Shown here: positions 25,975-35,749 of the stretch, in pieces
Position numbering within the stretch: position 1 is the first letter of the stretch
Layout of the letters: the number at the start of each line of letters is the position of its first letter
From: Alistipes muris
GTDB taxonomy: Bacteria; Bacteroidota; Bacteroidia; Bacteroidales; Rikenellaceae
Assembly: GCF_943193205.1 (NCBI RefSeq)
Contig: NZ_CALPDD010000009.1
Location: 1 to 64,000, forward strand
DNA length: 64,000 nucleotides
Reading direction: 5' to 3'
The notes under the pieces: generated by a model
Database searches by the model: none
What the model was told of the DNA's origin: nothing
Seen by the model: the letters and a program-made list of their open reading frames with translations, nothing else
Translations under genes and position numbers: made by a program

Positions 25975-26994
25975 ATGCCCTCCGTCAAAATCGTCATACT
26001 CAACTGGAACGGTACCGCGCACCTGCGCCGCTACCTCCCGAGCGTCGTTGCGGCGGCTCCCGGGGGCGTCGGCGTGGTCGTGGCCGACAACGGTTCGACG
26101 GACGGTTCGGCGGAGATGCTGCGACGCGAATTCCCGTCGGTCGAGGTGTTGCAGCTCGACCGCAACTATGGGTTTGCCGAAGGCTACAACCGGGCGTTGG
26201 CGCAGGTCGAAGCCGATTATTATGTGTTGTTGAATTCCGACGTCGAGACCCCTGCCGGGTGGCTCGCGCCGCTGGTGGAGTGTCTCGAACGCAATCCCGG
26301 CGTGGCGGCCGCTGCCCCCAAGCTGCTGTCCGACACCGACCGCAGCCGGTTCGAGTATGCCGGGGCGTCGGGCGGTTACGTAGATTATCTGGGCTATCCT
26401 TTCTGCCGCGGGCGCATCCTGCGTACCGTCGAGCGCGACGAGGGGCAGTACGACGATGAACGCGACGTTTTTTGGGTGAGCGGGGCGGCGTTCTGCTGCC
26501 GGGCTTCGGTTTTCCATGCGCTGGGCGGCTTCGATGCCGACTTTTTCGCCCACATGGAGGAGATCGACCTGTGCTGGCGGATGCAGCTGGCGGGCTGGCG
26601 GATGCGCATCGTGCCGCAGAGCTCGGTCTATCACCTCGGGGGCGGGACGCTGACGGCCGATTCTCCGGCCAAGGTTTTCTATAACCATCGCAACAATCTG
26701 GCGATGCTCTACAAGTGCGCCGCACCGGGTCAGCGCCTGCTGGCGGCTGTCGTGCGGCCTTGGCTCGACCTGCTGGCGGCCTTGTCGTACTTGGCGCAGG
26801 GACGGTACGACAATTTCCGCGCTGTCTTCCGGGCGTGGCGCGATTTCTTGAAATGGCATCCCGCGTTGGTCGCCAAACGGCGCGCTGTCAGCAAGTCGCG
26901 CGTGCCGCAGCCTTGTGTCCGCATCTTCCGCGGTTCCGTGCTCCTGCGCTATTTCTTGGGCCGTCGCACGTTCGGCAATCTGATGGAAAAGTAA
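25975..26994 (+). CDS. Glycosyltransferase family 2
   Basis: This 339-residue enzyme has a GT-A fold: KIVILNWNGTAHLRRYLPS at the N-terminus, VVADNGSTDGSAEM, the donor-binding YYVLLNSDVETPAGWL with its DxD-like centre, and EIDLCWRMQLAGWRMR towards the acceptor side. The C-terminal 60 residues contain a hydrophobic or amphipathic stretch that may touch the membrane. It probably transfers a sugar to an envelope glycan or lipid. It starts 1 bp after the acyltransferase gene, so both likely act on the same surface molecule; this is inference. Confidence 0.92.
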   Translation: MPSVKIVILNWNGTAHLRRYLPSVVAAAPGGVGVVVADNGSTDGSAEMLRREFPSVEVLQLDRNYGFAEGYNRALAQVEADYYVLLNSDVETPAGWLAPLVECLERNPGVAAAAPKLLSDTDRSRFEYAGASGGYVDYLGYPFCRGRILRTVERDEGQYDDERDVFWVSGAAFCCRASVFHALGGFDADFFAHMEEIDLCWRMQLAGWRMRIVPQSSVYHLGGGTLTADSPAKVFYNHRNNLAMLYKCAAPGQRLLAAVVRPWLDLLAALSYLAQGRYDNFRAVFRAWRDFLKWHPALVAKRRAVSKSRVPQPCVRIFRGSVLLRYFLGRRTFGNLMEK

Positions 26995-27043
26995 CGCGGT
27001 TTTCCGGATGTGCCGGACGGCATGTCCGGGATTCCGGAGAACG

Positions 27044-27069
27044 AAAACGGCCGCCCCGTGGGACGGCCG
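27044..27069 (-). terminator. Intrinsic terminator of the glnS operon
   Basis: CGGCCG arms (27048-27053 and 27064-27069) with an inner GC stem, followed on the minus strand by TTTT. It lies 21 bp after the glnS stop. Confidence 0.7.
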
Positions 27070-27090
27070 CTGCAATATATATAGGTATTG

Positions 27091-28767
27091 CTATTTGTTG
27101 ATTTTGGCCCAGGAATCCTTGAGGGTCACGGTGCGGTTGAACACGAGGTGCCCAGGCGCCGAATCGGTATCGGGGCAGAAGTAGCCGACGCGCTCGAACT
27201 GCACGGCCTGACCGACGGGGATGTCGCGCAGCGAGGGCTCCAGGTAACCCGTTACCTTGACCATGGATTCGGGGTTGAGGTTGTCCTCCCACGTTTGGCC
27301 CTCCTCGACGTCGTCGGGGTTTTCCTTGGTGAAAAGCGGGTTGAACAGGCGGATTTCCGCTTCGGCGGCGTCCTTGACCGACACCCAGTGGATAACCCCC
27401 TTGACACGGCGGCCGTCGCTCGACGAACCGCCCCCGGACATGGGGTCGTAGGTGCAGCGCAGCTCCGTGATGTTGCCCTCGGCGTCCTTGACGACCTCTT
27501 CGCACTTGATGAGATACGAGTAGCGCAGGCGCACCTCGCCGCCCGGCTGAAGCCGGAAGAACTTCTTGGGCGGGTTCTCCATGAAGTCGTCGCGCTCGAT
27601 GTAGATTTCGCGCGAGAAGGGCACCTTGCGTGTGCCGGCCGCTTCGTTTTCGGGGTTGTTGACCGCCTCGAAAAGCTCGGTCCGCCCCTCCTCGTAGTTG
27701 GTGATGACCACCTTCAGCGGGTTGAGCACGGCCATGCGGCGTTCGGCGACCTTGTTGAGGTCCTCGCGGACGCAGTATTCCAGCTTGCCCAGGTCGATGA
27801 CGTTGTCGCGCTTGGCGACGCCCACCATTTCGGCGAAGCTGCGCACCGACGCCGGGGTGTAGCCCTTGCGGCGCAGGGCGCAGATGGTCGGCATGCGGGG
27901 GTCGTCCCAGCCCATGACGGCGCCTTCCTGCACGAGTTTCAGCAGCTTGCGCTTCGACATCATCGTGTAGGTGAGGTTCAGCCGCGCGAACTCGTACTGA
28001 TGCGAGGGGAAGATGTCGAGCGCCTGGATGAACCAGTCGTAGAGCGGACGGTGCACGTCGAATTCCAGCGTGCAGATGGAGTGGGTGATCTTCTCGATGG
28101 AATCGCTCTGTCCGTGGGCGTAGTCGTACATGGGGTAGATGCACCATTTGCTGCCCGTGCGGTGGTGCTCGGCGTGGATGATGCGGTACATGATGGGGTC
28201 GCGGAAGAGCATGTTGGGGTGGGCCATGTCGATTTTGGCCCGCAGCACCTTCGAGCCGTCGGGGAACTCGCCGTTCTTCATGCGCACGAAGAGGTCGAGG
28301 TTTTCGCTGACCGAACGGTTGCGCCACGGCGATTCCGTGCCGGGCACGGAGACCGTACCGCGGTTTTCGCGGATTTGCTCCTGCGTCTGGTCATCGACGT
28401 AGGCCAGTCCTTTCTTGATGAGCTCGACGGCCCAGTCGTAGAGCTGGTCGAAGTAGTCCGACGCATAGCGCTCGACGGCCCAGTCGAAGCCGAGCCACCG
28501 GATGTCGCGCTTGATGGAATCGACGTACTCGACATCCTCCTTGACGGGGTTGGTGTCGTCGAAGCGCAGGTTGCACTTGCCGCCGTATTTCTTGGCCAGC
28601 CCGAAGTTGATGCAGATGCTCTTGGCATGGCCGATATGCAGATAGCCGTTGGGCTCGGGCGGGAAGCGGGTCTGTACGCGCCCGTCGCCTTTGGCAATCG
28701 ACTCTTCGATGATTTCTTCGAGGAAGTTCAGCGACTTCTCCCGGGGTTCGGTGTTTTCTGCTGCCAT
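27091..28767 (-). CDS. glnS: Glutamine-tRNA ligase
   Basis: This 558-residue class I synthetase charges tRNA-Gln directly. The HIGH motif lies in [17 protein letters not shown] near residue 38, and the KMSKS-like site is [13 protein letters not shown]. Other expected stretches are [31 protein letters not shown] and [14 protein letters not shown]. The beta-barrel anticodon-binding domain fills the last 200 residues. It starts 4 bp after the outer-membrane barrel gene and would share its promoter, so a slip in that gene's G9 tract could have polar effects. Confidence 0.97.
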   Translation of the reverse strand: MAAENTEPREKSLNFLEEIIEESIAKGDGRVQTRFPPEPNGYLHIGHAKSICINFGLAKKYGGKCNLRFDDTNPVKEDVEYVDSIKRDIRWLGFDWAVERYASDYFDQLYDWAVELIKKGLAYVDDQTQEQIRENRGTVSVPGTESPWRNRSVSENLDLFVRMKNGEFPDGSKVLRAKIDMAHPNMLFRDPIMYRIIHAEHHRTGSKWCIYPMYDYAHGQSDSIEKITHSICTLEFDVHRPLYDWFIQALDIFPSHQYEFARLNLTYTMMSKRKLLKLVQEGAVMGWDDPRMPTICALRRKGYTPASVRSFAEMVGVAKRDNVIDLGKLEYCVREDLNKVAERRMAVLNPLKVVITNYEEGRTELFEAVNNPENEAAGTRKVPFSREIYIERDDFMENPPKKFFRLQPGGEVRLRYSYLIKCEEVVKDAEGNITELRCTYDPMSGGGSSSDGRRVKGVIHWVSVKDAAEAEIRLFNPLFTKENPDDVEEGQTWEDNLNPESMVKVTGYLEPSLRDIPVGQAVQFERVGYFCPDTDSAPGHLVFNRTVTLKDSWAKINK

Positions 28768-28771
28768 TATC

Positions 28772-29863
28772 TTAGTGCTTCTTTTTGGTTCCTATGTTGA
28801 ACAGTTTCTCGATGTCTACCGAGAGCTTCACCACTTGTTGGGTGCCGAGCCCCGTGCCGTCGCAGTGGAACACCATGCCGGCCTCGACCCCCAAGGTGCC
28901 CTTGAAGAACGTGCGGTCGTAGCCCACCCACGTGCGGTTGTAGATATGCTTGGTGGTGGCGTAGAAACTTTCGCCCGCATAGAGCCCGTCCTGCCCGTAG
29001 GTCAGTCCGGTCGCCGGGTTGGCCGCGTAGTTGCGCAGCGGCTGGAGATTCTCGCCCAGGTAGAGGTTGTTTTCGATTTTGATGCCCCATTTGCGGATCG
29101 TGATGTCCAGCTGTCCGCCGCAGGGCTTGCGCCAGAGGTGGTCGACGCTGCGGCCGCGCTGCGGGGCGAAGAGGAAGTTGGCCCGGATGTCGAAGTCGAG
29201 ATAAGCGTTGAACTCCCAGCCTGCGTAGGGATTGAGCAGCAGGTTGTCGGTCACGTTTTCGTTGCCCTTGCGTCCTGCGAAGTGGAACATCGAGAAGGCA
29301 TAGCCGAAGTAGAATCCCCGGTCGGCGGTGTAGCGGCCGGCCGAGAGGATGCGGAACATTTCGCGCGAGGCGTGCGAATACATGCCCTCCCAGTCGATGG
29401 CCATTTCGACGTAGGTCTTCGGGCGCGAGGCCGGCTGGTAACGCCCCATGAAACCCGACAGCCGGTTGTGGTAGTAGGCCGTCGAATCGCTGAAAAAGGC
29501 GCGCGAGTAGTCGCCCATCAGTTCCTTGCGGTCGAAAATACCTGCATTGGCCTGCACGTTTTTCGTGTTGAACTGATAGTAGAGAATCGGGCGCGCCTTG
29601 GACAAGAATTTCGTGTCGTCGCCGAAGTTCTGCAACAGGTCGGCACCCACGATCAGGCGGTTTTTCTGCTGCCACTCCACGCCGATGCGGGGCGAGAGCC
29701 GGGCGCTGAAGAGCGTCTGGGGTTCGCCGAATTCGTTGGGGGCGTATTCGCGGTTGTCGAAGCGTGTGGAGAAGTCGGCTCCGACAATCAGATTCTGCGC
29801 ATAGGCCCCCCCCCGCAGGGTAAGGGCGAGGACGAGCAGCAGCGCGGTCTTTTTCAGGGTCAT
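28772..29863 (-). CDS. Outer-membrane beta-barrel protein with a G9 tract in its signal peptide
   Basis: From the ATG at 29863 the 363-residue product begins [19 protein letters not shown] and has a cleavage site after AYA. The rest is a run of Gly/aromatic amphipathic strands ([50 protein letters not shown]) typical of a porin-like barrel. The codons for Arg18-Gly19-Gly20 and the next Ala contain nine consecutive G (C9 at 29806-29814 on the plus strand). It is cotranscribed with glnS. Function is unknown. The frame extends upstream of 29863, but past the promoter. Confidence 0.82.
   Translation of the reverse strand: MTLKKTALLLVLALTLRGGAYAQNLIVGADFSTRFDNREYAPNEFGEPQTLFSARLSPRIGVEWQQKNRLIVGADLLQNFGDDTKFLSKARPILYYQFNTKNVQANAGIFDRKELMGDYSRAFFSDSTAYYHNRLSGFMGRYQPASRPKTYVEMAIDWEGMYSHASREMFRILSAGRYTADRGFYFGYAFSMFHFAGRKGNENVTDNLLLNPYAGWEFNAYLDFDIRANFLFAPQRGRSVDHLWRKPCGGQLDITIRKWGIKIENNLYLGENLQPLRNYAANPATGLTYGQDGLYAGESFYATTKHIYNRTWVGYDRTFFKGTLGVEAGMVFHCDGTGLGTQQVVKLSVDIEKLFNIGTKKKH
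29806..29814 (-). repeat. Homopolymeric C9/G9 tract in coding sequence
   Basis: Nine C in a row on the plus strand (nine G in the coding strand) inside the signal-peptide codons of the barrel gene. It is a candidate slipped-strand site. Confidence 0.9.
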
Positions 29864-29885
29864 GGAACGATGCGTTTTGAACCCC

Positions 29886-29893
29886 CAAAAATA
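29886..29893 (-). promoter_or_regulatory. -7 promoter motif for the barrel-glnS operon
   Basis: TATTTTTG on the minus strand, 22 bp upstream of the barrel gene ATG; it is back-to-back with the motif at 29915-29922. Confidence 0.6.
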
Positions 29894-29914
29894 GATAAAA
29901 TATTTTTTATTTGT

Positions 29915-29922
29915 TACTTTTG
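29915..29922 (+). promoter_or_regulatory. -7 promoter motif for the SpoU-family gene
   Basis: TACTTTTG on the plus strand, 29 bp upstream of the ATG at 29952. Confidence 0.6.
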
Positions 29923-29951
29923 GCCCCGAAAACAGCGTGCCGGAGAACGTT

Positions 29952-30482
29952 ATGCGAAAAATTACGAACGAAGAACTGGGGCGTCCGACGCCCGAAGAAT
30001 ATGCCGCCAAGGAAAAACTGCCCGTGCGGGTGGTGCTCGACAACGTGCGTTCGGCGCAGAACGTCGGGTCGTTTTTCCGCACGGGCGACGCCTTTGCGGT
30101 GGAACATGTGGCCCTGTGCGGCATTACGGCCGTGCCGCCTGCCCGCGAAATCCACAAAACCGCCCTGGGGGCCGAACTGACCGTGCCGTGGAGCTATCAT
30201 GCTTCGACCGCGGAATGCGTGCGGCAGTTGCGCGACGAGGGCTACGAAGTGCTCGCCGTCGAGCAGGTCGAGGGGGCTGCGATGCTCGATGCGTTCTGCC
30301 CGGAACCCGGGCGGCGCTATGCGCTGGTCTTCGGCAACGAAGTGGAGGGTGTGGCGCAGGAGGTTGTAGACCTTTGCCACGGAGCTCTCGAAATCCCGCA
30401 GTTCGGGGTCAAGCACTCCATCAACGTTGCGGTTTCGGGCGGGGTGGTGCTGTGGCGCTTCTTCGAGAAGCTGAAAAATTAA
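29952..30482 (+). CDS. RNA 2'-O-methyltransferase, SpoU/TrmH family
   Basis: This 176-residue SPOUT enzyme methylates a ribose in tRNA or rRNA with S-adenosylmethionine. Its three motifs are clear: RVVLDNVRSAQNVGSFFRTG (motif 1 with Asn and Arg), YALVFGNEVEGVAQEV (motif 2) and IPQFGVKHSINVAVSGGVVL (motif 3, knot). There is no extra substrate-binding N-terminal domain, so the target RNA cannot be named. An in-frame GTG at 29937 is possible but leaves only 14 bp to the -7 motif; the ATG at 29952 is preferred. Confidence 0.93.
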   Translation: MRKITNEELGRPTPEEYAAKEKLPVRVVLDNVRSAQNVGSFFRTGDAFAVEHVALCGITAVPPAREIHKTALGAELTVPWSYHASTAECVRQLRDEGYEVLAVEQVEGAAMLDAFCPEPGRRYALVFGNEVEGVAQEVVDLCHGALEIPQFGVKHSINVAVSGGVVLWRFFEKLKN

Positions 30483-30504
30483 GGGTTGAAAATCGTTGTT
30501 CTTT

Positions 30505-30578
30505 GTCATTCTGAGCGTTAGCGAAGAATCTTGTTTTTCGTCGGAACGGATTCTTCGTCGCGTGCTCCTCAGAATGAC
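30505..30578. repeat. Imperfect inverted repeat, MITE/REP-like
   Basis: The ends GTCATTCTGAG (30505-30515) and CTCAGAATGAC (30568-30578) are exact inverted copies, and inner arms GCGAAGAATC and GATTCTTCG also pair. The about 74-bp element sits between the SpoU-family gene and panB and carries no gene. Related interspersed repeats are common in many bacterial genomes. Confidence 0.65.
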
Positions 30579-30644
30579 GCTTTTCCCCGCTTTTTTCGCC
30601 CTGCCGGTATGCGCCGCAAATTTTTCATTTTTGATTCTTAATTC

Positions 30645-30652
30645 TATCTTTG
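30645..30652 (+). promoter_or_regulatory. -7 promoter motif for panB
   Basis: TATCTTTG, 31 bp upstream of the panB ATG. Confidence 0.65.
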
Positions 30653-30683
30653 CCGCCTGTTCAGAAACCCAAATCCGAATAAA

Positions 30684-31499
30684 ATGTCAGTAGAAAGCAC
30701 TCTGAGGGCCGTGACGACCTACCGTCTCACGGAGATGAAGCAGCGGGGCGAGAAGATCGCCATGCTCACGTCCTATGATTATTCGATGGCCAAGATTGTC
30801 GATGCCGCGGGCATCGACGTCATTTTGGTGGGCGATTCGGCCGCCAACGTCATGGCGGGCTACGAAACCACGCTGCCCATCACGCTCGATATGATGATTT
30901 ACCACGCGCGGTCGGTCGTGCGGGCCGTGGAGCGGGCGCTGGTCGTCGTCGACCTGCCGTTCGGCACCTATCAGGGCAACTCGAAAGTGGCCCTCGATTC
31001 GGCCGTGCGCATCATGAAGGAGACCGAGGCCGACGCCGTGAAGATGGAGGGCGGCGAGGAAATCCTCGAGTCGGTGCAGCGCATCCTGTCGGCCGGAATC
31101 CCGGTCATGGCGCACCTCGGGCTCACGCCCCAGTCGATTCACAAGTTCGGGACCTACACGGTCCGGGCCAAGGAGAAAGCCGAAGCCGAGAAGCTGGTGC
31201 GCGACGCCCATCTGCTCAGCGATGCCGGGTGCTTCGCCTGCGTGCTGGAGAAGATTCCCGCCGCGCTGGCCGCCCGCGTGTCGCAGGAAATCCAGATTCC
31301 GACCATCGGCATCGGCGCCGGGGGCGCGTGCGACGGGCAGGTGCTTGTCATCCACGACATGCTGGGCATCAACAAAGATTTTTCTCCCCGCTTCCTGCGC
31401 CGCTATGCCGACCTGCATACTGTCATGACCGACGCTGTGACGGGCTATATCCGCGACGTCAAGGAAGGCGATTTCCCCAACGAGAAGGAACAATACTGA
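30684..31499 (+). CDS. panB: 3-methyl-2-oxobutanoate hydroxymethyltransferase
   Basis: This 271-residue cytosolic enzyme transfers a hydroxymethyl group from methylene-tetrahydrofolate to 2-oxoisovalerate, the first step of pantothenate synthesis. Hallmarks are [73 protein letters not shown] and the catalytic region [18 protein letters not shown]. The start matches family N-termini ([18 protein letters not shown]). It is monocistronic here, with its own promoter and a strong terminator; no other pan gene is in the window. Confidence 0.97.
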   Translation: MSVESTLRAVTTYRLTEMKQRGEKIAMLTSYDYSMAKIVDAAGIDVILVGDSAANVMAGYETTLPITLDMMIYHARSVVRAVERALVVVDLPFGTYQGNSKVALDSAVRIMKETEADAVKMEGGEEILESVQRILSAGIPVMAHLGLTPQSIHKFGTYTVRAKEKAEAEKLVRDAHLLSDAGCFACVLEKIPAALAARVSQEIQIPTIGIGAGGACDGQVLVIHDMLGINKDFSPRFLRRYADLHTVMTDAVTGYIRDVKEGDFPNEKEQY

Positions 31500-31500
31500 G

Positions 31501-31529
31501 TAAAGGTGAAAAGTGAAAGGTGAAAAGTG
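31501..31529. repeat. GTGAAAAG-type simple repeat
   Basis: Tandem imperfect units of GTGAAAGG and GTGAAAAG directly after panB, like the block upstream of gltX. Confidence 0.4.
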
Positions 31530-31616
31530 AATCGTTGTTCACGGTTCGCTGTTCGCCTTTTTGTCGGGCGGTTTGTTGAATCGGCTGCCGACAGCTCACG
31601 GGACCTTTGGGTGTTT

Positions 31617-31651
31617 GAAAAACGCGTTGCTTCGGCAGCGCGTTTTTTTTT
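31617..31651 (+). terminator. Intrinsic terminator after panB
   Basis: The arms AACGCGTTGC and GCAGCGCGTT pair around a TTCG tetraloop (31631-31634), followed by a long T run. Between panB and this hairpin I see no gene. Confidence 0.9.
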
Positions 31652-31764
31652 GCGGTTTCGGATCGAGCGGCCCGATGATGGCGGACGTGCGTTTCGGATG
31701 ACAAAATGTTGATAAAAAACGGACGGAATGCCGCGCAGTTTTAGGCCGTTCGGAAAAAAATGCT

Positions 31765-31772
31765 TACTTTTG
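31765..31772 (+). promoter_or_regulatory. -7 promoter motif for guaB
   Basis: TACTTTTG, 24 bp upstream of the guaB ATG at 31797. Confidence 0.65.
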
Positions 31773-31796
31773 CAGGCAACAAAAATCCGCGTTCTT

Positions 31797-33275
31797 ATGT
31801 CGTTTGTCAATGAAAGGGTCCAGCCCGAGGGTCTTACCTTCGACGACGTGCTGCTGGTACCCGCCTATTCGGAAGTGTTGCCGCGGGAGGTCCGCATCGG
31901 GACCCGTTTCTCGCGTAATATCAAGCTCAACATCCCCATCGTGTCCGCCGCCATGGACACCGTGACCGAAGCGCCGCTGGCCATCGCGCTGGCACGCGAG
32001 GGCGGCATCGGCGTCATCCATAAGAACATGTCCATCGCCGAGCAGGCGGCCCATGTGCGCCGCGTCAAGCGCGCCGAGAACGGCATGATTTACGACCCCG
32101 TGACCATTTCGCGCGACAACACCGTGGGCGATGCCCTCGACCTGATGGCCGAGAACAAAATCGGCGGTATCCCGGTCGTCGACGGCGACCGCAGGCTCAT
32201 CGGCATCGTCACCAACCGCGACCTGCGTTTCCAGCGCGACATGCAGCGTTCCATCGGCGAGGTCATGACCCCCGGCGACCGATTGATTACGACCCGCAAG
32301 ACCGAGCTGGAGCACGCTTCCGAGGTGCTGCTCGACAACAAAATCGAGAAGCTGCCCGTCGTGGACGACGGGGGCCGTCTGGTGGGGCTGATTACCTATA
32401 AGGACATTACCAAGGTGCAGGACCATCCCAACGCCTGCAAGGATGCCAAGGGGCGTCTGCGCGTGGCGGCCGGGGTGGGGATTACGCCCGACGTCATGGA
32501 GCGCGTCGCAGCGCTCGTGGCCGAGGACGTCGACGCCGTGGTGCTCGATTCGGCGCACGGCCATTCCAAGAATATCGTCGATGCGCTCCGGCAAATCAAG
32601 GCCGCCTATCCGTCGCTCGACGTCGTGGTGGGCAACATCGCCACCGCCGAAGCGGCGCGTTTCCTGGTCGAGGCCGGTGCCGACGGCATCAAGGTGGGCA
32701 TCGGTCCGGGTTCGATCTGCACCACGCGCATCATCGCCGGCGTCGGCGTGCCGCAGCTGTCGGCCATCTATGCCGCTTCGACGGTTGCCAGGCAGGCGGG
32801 TGTGCCCGTCATTGCCGACGGAGGTCTGCGCTATTCGGGCGACATCGTCAAGGCGCTGGCTGCGGGCGGCGACTGCGTGATGATAGGCTCGATGTTCGCC
32901 GGGACGGAGGAGGCTCCGGGCGAGACGATTATCTACAACGGCCGCAAGTTCAAGTCCTACCGAGGCATGGGCTCCATCGACGCCATGAAGGCCGGGTCGG
33001 CCGACCGCTACTTCCAGAAGGGCTGCGAGGGCAACATCAACAAGCTCGTACCCGAGGGCATTGTGGCGCGCGTGCCGTTCAAAGGGTCGCTCAACGAGAC
33101 GGTCTACCAGCTGGTGGGCGGCATCCGTTCGGGCATGGGCTACTGCGGCGCGGCCGACATCCCGGCGTTGCAGCAGGCGCAGTTCATCCGCATCTCGGCT
33201 TCGGGCATGCAGGAGAGCCATCCGCACGACGTGACCATCACGCGCGAGGCCCCCAACTATTCGAGCGAACGGTAG
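31797..33275 (+). CDS. guaB: IMP dehydrogenase
   Basis: The start at 31797 gives 492 residues beginning [20 protein letters not shown], the usual N-terminus. The enzyme oxidises IMP to XMP with NAD+ in GMP synthesis. A pair of CBS domains interrupts the barrel at about residues 95-210 ([34 protein letters not shown]). The catalytic loop [13 protein letters not shown] holds the active Cys, and the flap RYFQKG is present. It is followed by the DUF3795 gene and then by guaA, so both GMP-forming steps are close together. Confidence 0.97.
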   Translation: MSFVNERVQPEGLTFDDVLLVPAYSEVLPREVRIGTRFSRNIKLNIPIVSAAMDTVTEAPLAIALAREGGIGVIHKNMSIAEQAAHVRRVKRAENGMIYDPVTISRDNTVGDALDLMAENKIGGIPVVDGDRRLIGIVTNRDLRFQRDMQRSIGEVMTPGDRLITTRKTELEHASEVLLDNKIEKLPVVDDGGRLVGLITYKDITKVQDHPNACKDAKGRLRVAAGVGITPDVMERVAALVAEDVDAVVLDSAHGHSKNIVDALRQIKAAYPSLDVVVGNIATAEAARFLVEAGADGIKVGIGPGSICTTRIIAGVGVPQLSAIYAASTVARQAGVPVIADGGLRYSGDIVKALAAGGDCVMIGSMFAGTEEAPGETIIYNGRKFKSYRGMGSIDAMKAGSADRYFQKGCEGNINKLVPEGIVARVPFKGSLNETVYQLVGGIRSGMGYCGAADIPALQQAQFIRISASGMQESHPHDVTITREAPNYSSER

Positions 33276-33283
33276 GAATCGGT

Positions 33284-33622
33284 ATGATGACCAGTGAAAT
33301 AGCCGCCTGCGGGCTCTTCTGCGGGGCCTGTCCGCAGAAAAGCAGGGGGAAGTGCCCCGGCTGCCGCGACTACGAAAAGGCCGTGTGGTGCAAGGTGCGC
33401 AAATGTTGTCTGGAGCACGGTTGGCAGAGTTGCGCCGACTGCACGACGACGACTTCCGACAAGTGCAAGGTGTTCAACAACTTCTACGCGAAGCTCTTTT
33501 CTTTCATCTTCCGTTCCGACCGGCAGGGGTGCGTCGGCCGCATCCGCGAGGTGGGTTACGAGGCGTTCGCTGAGGAGATGCGGCTGGCCGGGCGCATGAA
33601 CCGGCCCGTGACGAAGAAATAG
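33284..33622 (+). CDS. DUF3795-like Cys-rich protein
   Basis: This 112-residue protein is rich in Cys. The N-terminal pattern CGLFCGACPQ, then CPGCRDY with Cys at about residues 9, 13, 16, 24 and 27, followed by CKVRKCCLEHGWQSCADC, is typical of the DUF3795 family and suggests a metal (zinc or Fe-S) site. There is no signal peptide. It lies 8 bp after guaB and is probably cotranscribed with it. No reaction is known. Confidence 0.82.
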   Translation: MMTSEIAACGLFCGACPQKSRGKCPGCRDYEKAVWCKVRKCCLEHGWQSCADCTTTTSDKCKVFNNFYAKLFSFIFRSDRQGCVGRIREVGYEAFAEEMRLAGRMNRPVTKK

Positions 33623-33661
33623 ACACGCGGAGCATGGCCGGAGGCGCCGGACCGCATCCGG

Positions 33662-33696
33662 CGGCGGGTTCCGAACCGGATTTTTCGGAACCGCCG
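33662..33696 (+). terminator. Weak hairpin before guaA
   Basis: GGTTCCG and CGGAACC pair, with further GC pairing outside. It lacks a clear T run, so it may be a weak terminator or an mRNA leader fold. Confidence 0.4.
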
Positions 33697-33728
33697 ATAG
33701 TTATTTGAAAAACAAACGATAATCATAG

Positions 33729-35255
33729 ATGGAAAAAATCCTGATTCTCGACTTCGGTTCGCAGTATACGCAGCTTATCGCGCGGCGCGTGCGCGAGTTG
33801 AACGTCTATTGCGAAATCCATCCGTTCAACAAGGTTCCGGCGCTCGACGCGTCGGTGCGGGGCGTGATTCTTTCGGGCAGCCCCTATTCCGTGCGCGACG
33901 AGCATGCGCCGGCTCCCGACCTCGGGCAGATAAAGGGCCGTCTGCCGCTCTTGGGCGTCTGCTACGGGGCGCAGTACCTGGCTTCGGCTTTCGGCGGCGA
34001 GGTGCAGCCCGCACCCAGCCGCGAATATGGCCGGGCGATGCTGACGGTGGGCGATGCCGCCGACCCGCTGATGGCCGGACTGCCTGCCAGGACGCAGGTG
34101 TGGATGTCGCACGGCGACACCATCACGGCGGTGCCGGCCGGCTATCGTCTGATCGCCGGGACGGAGGACGTGCGCGTGGCGGCGTTCCGCGTCGAGGGCG
34201 AGCAGACGTGGGGCATTCAGTTCCACCCCGAGGTCTACCATTCGACCGACGGCACGCAGCTGCTGAAGAATTTCGTCGTCGGCATCTGCGGCTGCTCGCA
34301 AAGCTGGACTTCGGAAAGTTTCGTCGAGACCACCGTGCGCGAACTGCGCGAGAAGCTGGGCGGCGACAAGGTGGTGCTGGGTCTTTCGGGCGGTGTCGAT
34401 TCGTCGGTGGCGGCGGTGCTGCTGCACAAGGCCATCGGGCGGAACCTCTACTGCATCTTCGTCGATTCGGGACTGCTGCGCAAGAACGAATTCGAGGAGG
34501 TGCTCGAATCCTATAAGAACATGGGGCTCAACGTCAAGGGGGTCAAGGCCGGGGCCAAGTTCCTGGGCGACCTGGCGGGCGTGAGCGACCCCGAAGGCAA
34601 GCGCAAAATCATCGGCCGCGACTTCGTGGAGGTCTTCAACGACGAGGCGCAGCGCATCGCCGACGTGAAGTGGCTGGCGCAGGGGACCATTTACCCCGAC
34701 GTCATCGAATCGTGCTCGGTCAACGGTCCGTCGGCCACCATCAAGTCGCACCACAACGTGGGCGGCCTGCCCGAGAAGATGAATCTGCGTATCGTCGAGC
34801 CGCTGCGGCTGCTGTTCAAGGACGAGGTGCGCCGTGTGGGCCGTTCGCTGGGCATTTCCGAGCAGCTCATCGGGCGCCATCCGTTTCCGGGGCCGGGGCT
34901 TGCCATCCGCATCCTGGGCGACATTACGCCCGAAAAGGTCGGGATTCTCCAGAACGTGGACAAAATCTATATCGACGCCCTGCGCGCTGCGGGCCTTTAC
35001 GATAAGGTCTGGCAGGCGGGAGCCATTCTGCTGCCCGTCAAGAGCGTGGGGGTCATGGGCGACGAACGCACCTACGAGAGCTGCGTGGCGCTGCGTGCCG
35101 TGACTTCGACCGACGGCATGACGGCCGACTGGGTGCACCTGCCCTATGAATTCCTGGCCGACGTGTCGAACGAAATCATCAACCGCGTGCGCGGCGTCAA
35201 CCGCGTAGTCTACGACATCTCGTCCAAACCGCCCGCAACCATCGAGTGGGAATGA
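33729..35255 (+). CDS. guaA: GMP synthase (glutamine-hydrolysing)
   Basis: This 508-residue enzyme makes GMP from XMP, ATP and glutamine. The N-terminal class I glutamine amidotransferase carries the nucleophile in [12 protein letters not shown] and the His-Glu pair in [10 protein letters not shown]. The ATP-pyrophosphatase domain follows with the loop [16 protein letters not shown] near residue 219, and the dimerisation domain ends in IEWE. It overlaps the start of the next gene. Together with guaB it completes GMP synthesis from IMP. Confidence 0.97.
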   Translation: MEKILILDFGSQYTQLIARRVRELNVYCEIHPFNKVPALDASVRGVILSGSPYSVRDEHAPAPDLGQIKGRLPLLGVCYGAQYLASAFGGEVQPAPSREYGRAMLTVGDAADPLMAGLPARTQVWMSHGDTITAVPAGYRLIAGTEDVRVAAFRVEGEQTWGIQFHPEVYHSTDGTQLLKNFVVGICGCSQSWTSESFVETTVRELREKLGGDKVVLGLSGGVDSSVAAVLLHKAIGRNLYCIFVDSGLLRKNEFEEVLESYKNMGLNVKGVKAGAKFLGDLAGVSDPEGKRKIIGRDFVEVFNDEAQRIADVKWLAQGTIYPDVIESCSVNGPSATIKSHHNVGGLPEKMNLRIVEPLRLLFKDEVRRVGRSLGISEQLIGRHPFPGPGLAIRILGDITPEKVGILQNVDKIYIDALRAAGLYDKVWQAGAILLPVKSVGVMGDERTYESCVALRAVTSTDGMTADWVHLPYEFLADVSNEIINRVRGVNRVVYDISSKPPATIEWE

Positions 35256-35749
35256 TGACCGATTTCGCTGCCATCGACTTCGAGACGGCCAACCGCCACC
35301 GGGCGAGCGTCTGTTCGGTGGGGGCGGTCGTGGTGCGCGGCGGCGAGGTGGTCGATTCGTTTTACAGCCTGATCCGCCCGCGCCCCAACTATTACAGCCC
35401 TTTCACCACGGCGATTCACGGTCTGAGCTGTGCCGACACCGACGAGGCGCCCGAATTCGAGGAGGTATGGCGCGCCCTGGCGCCCCGCATCGAGGGGCTG
35501 CCGCTGGTGGCGCACAACGCCCCTTTCGACGAGGGGTGCCTGCGGGCGGCGCTGGACCTCTACGACCTGCCGTGGCCGGGCTATGAGTTTTTCTGCACCT
35601 GCCGGGCGGCGCGCCGGTTTTTCGGGCGGCAGCTTCCCAACCACCAGCTGCACACCGTAGCCGCGGCCTGCGGATACGATTTGCGGCATCACCACCACGC
35701 ACTGGCCGATGCCGAAGCCTGCGCGCATATCGCATTGAAAATCCTTTAG
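35252..35749 (+). CDS. DnaQ-like 3'-5' exonuclease (DEDDh)
   Basis: This 165-residue exonuclease has all DEDDh motifs: [13 protein letters not shown] (Asp and Glu), [13 protein letters not shown] (Asp) and [13 protein letters not shown] (His and Asp). It is a stand-alone epsilon-like nuclease; DNA proofreading, repair or RNA trimming are all possible. The ATG at 35252 overlaps the guaA stop (ATGA); the next codon is also ATG. Its own stop overlaps by 4 bp the stop of the convergent barrel gene. Confidence 0.9.
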   Translation: MMTDFAAIDFETANRHRASVCSVGAVVVRGGEVVDSFYSLIRPRPNYYSPFTTAIHGLSCADTDEAPEFEEVWRALAPRIEGLPLVAHNAPFDEGCLRAALDLYDLPWPGYEFFCTCRAARRFFGRQLPNHQLHTVAAACGYDLRHHHHALADAEACAHIALKIL

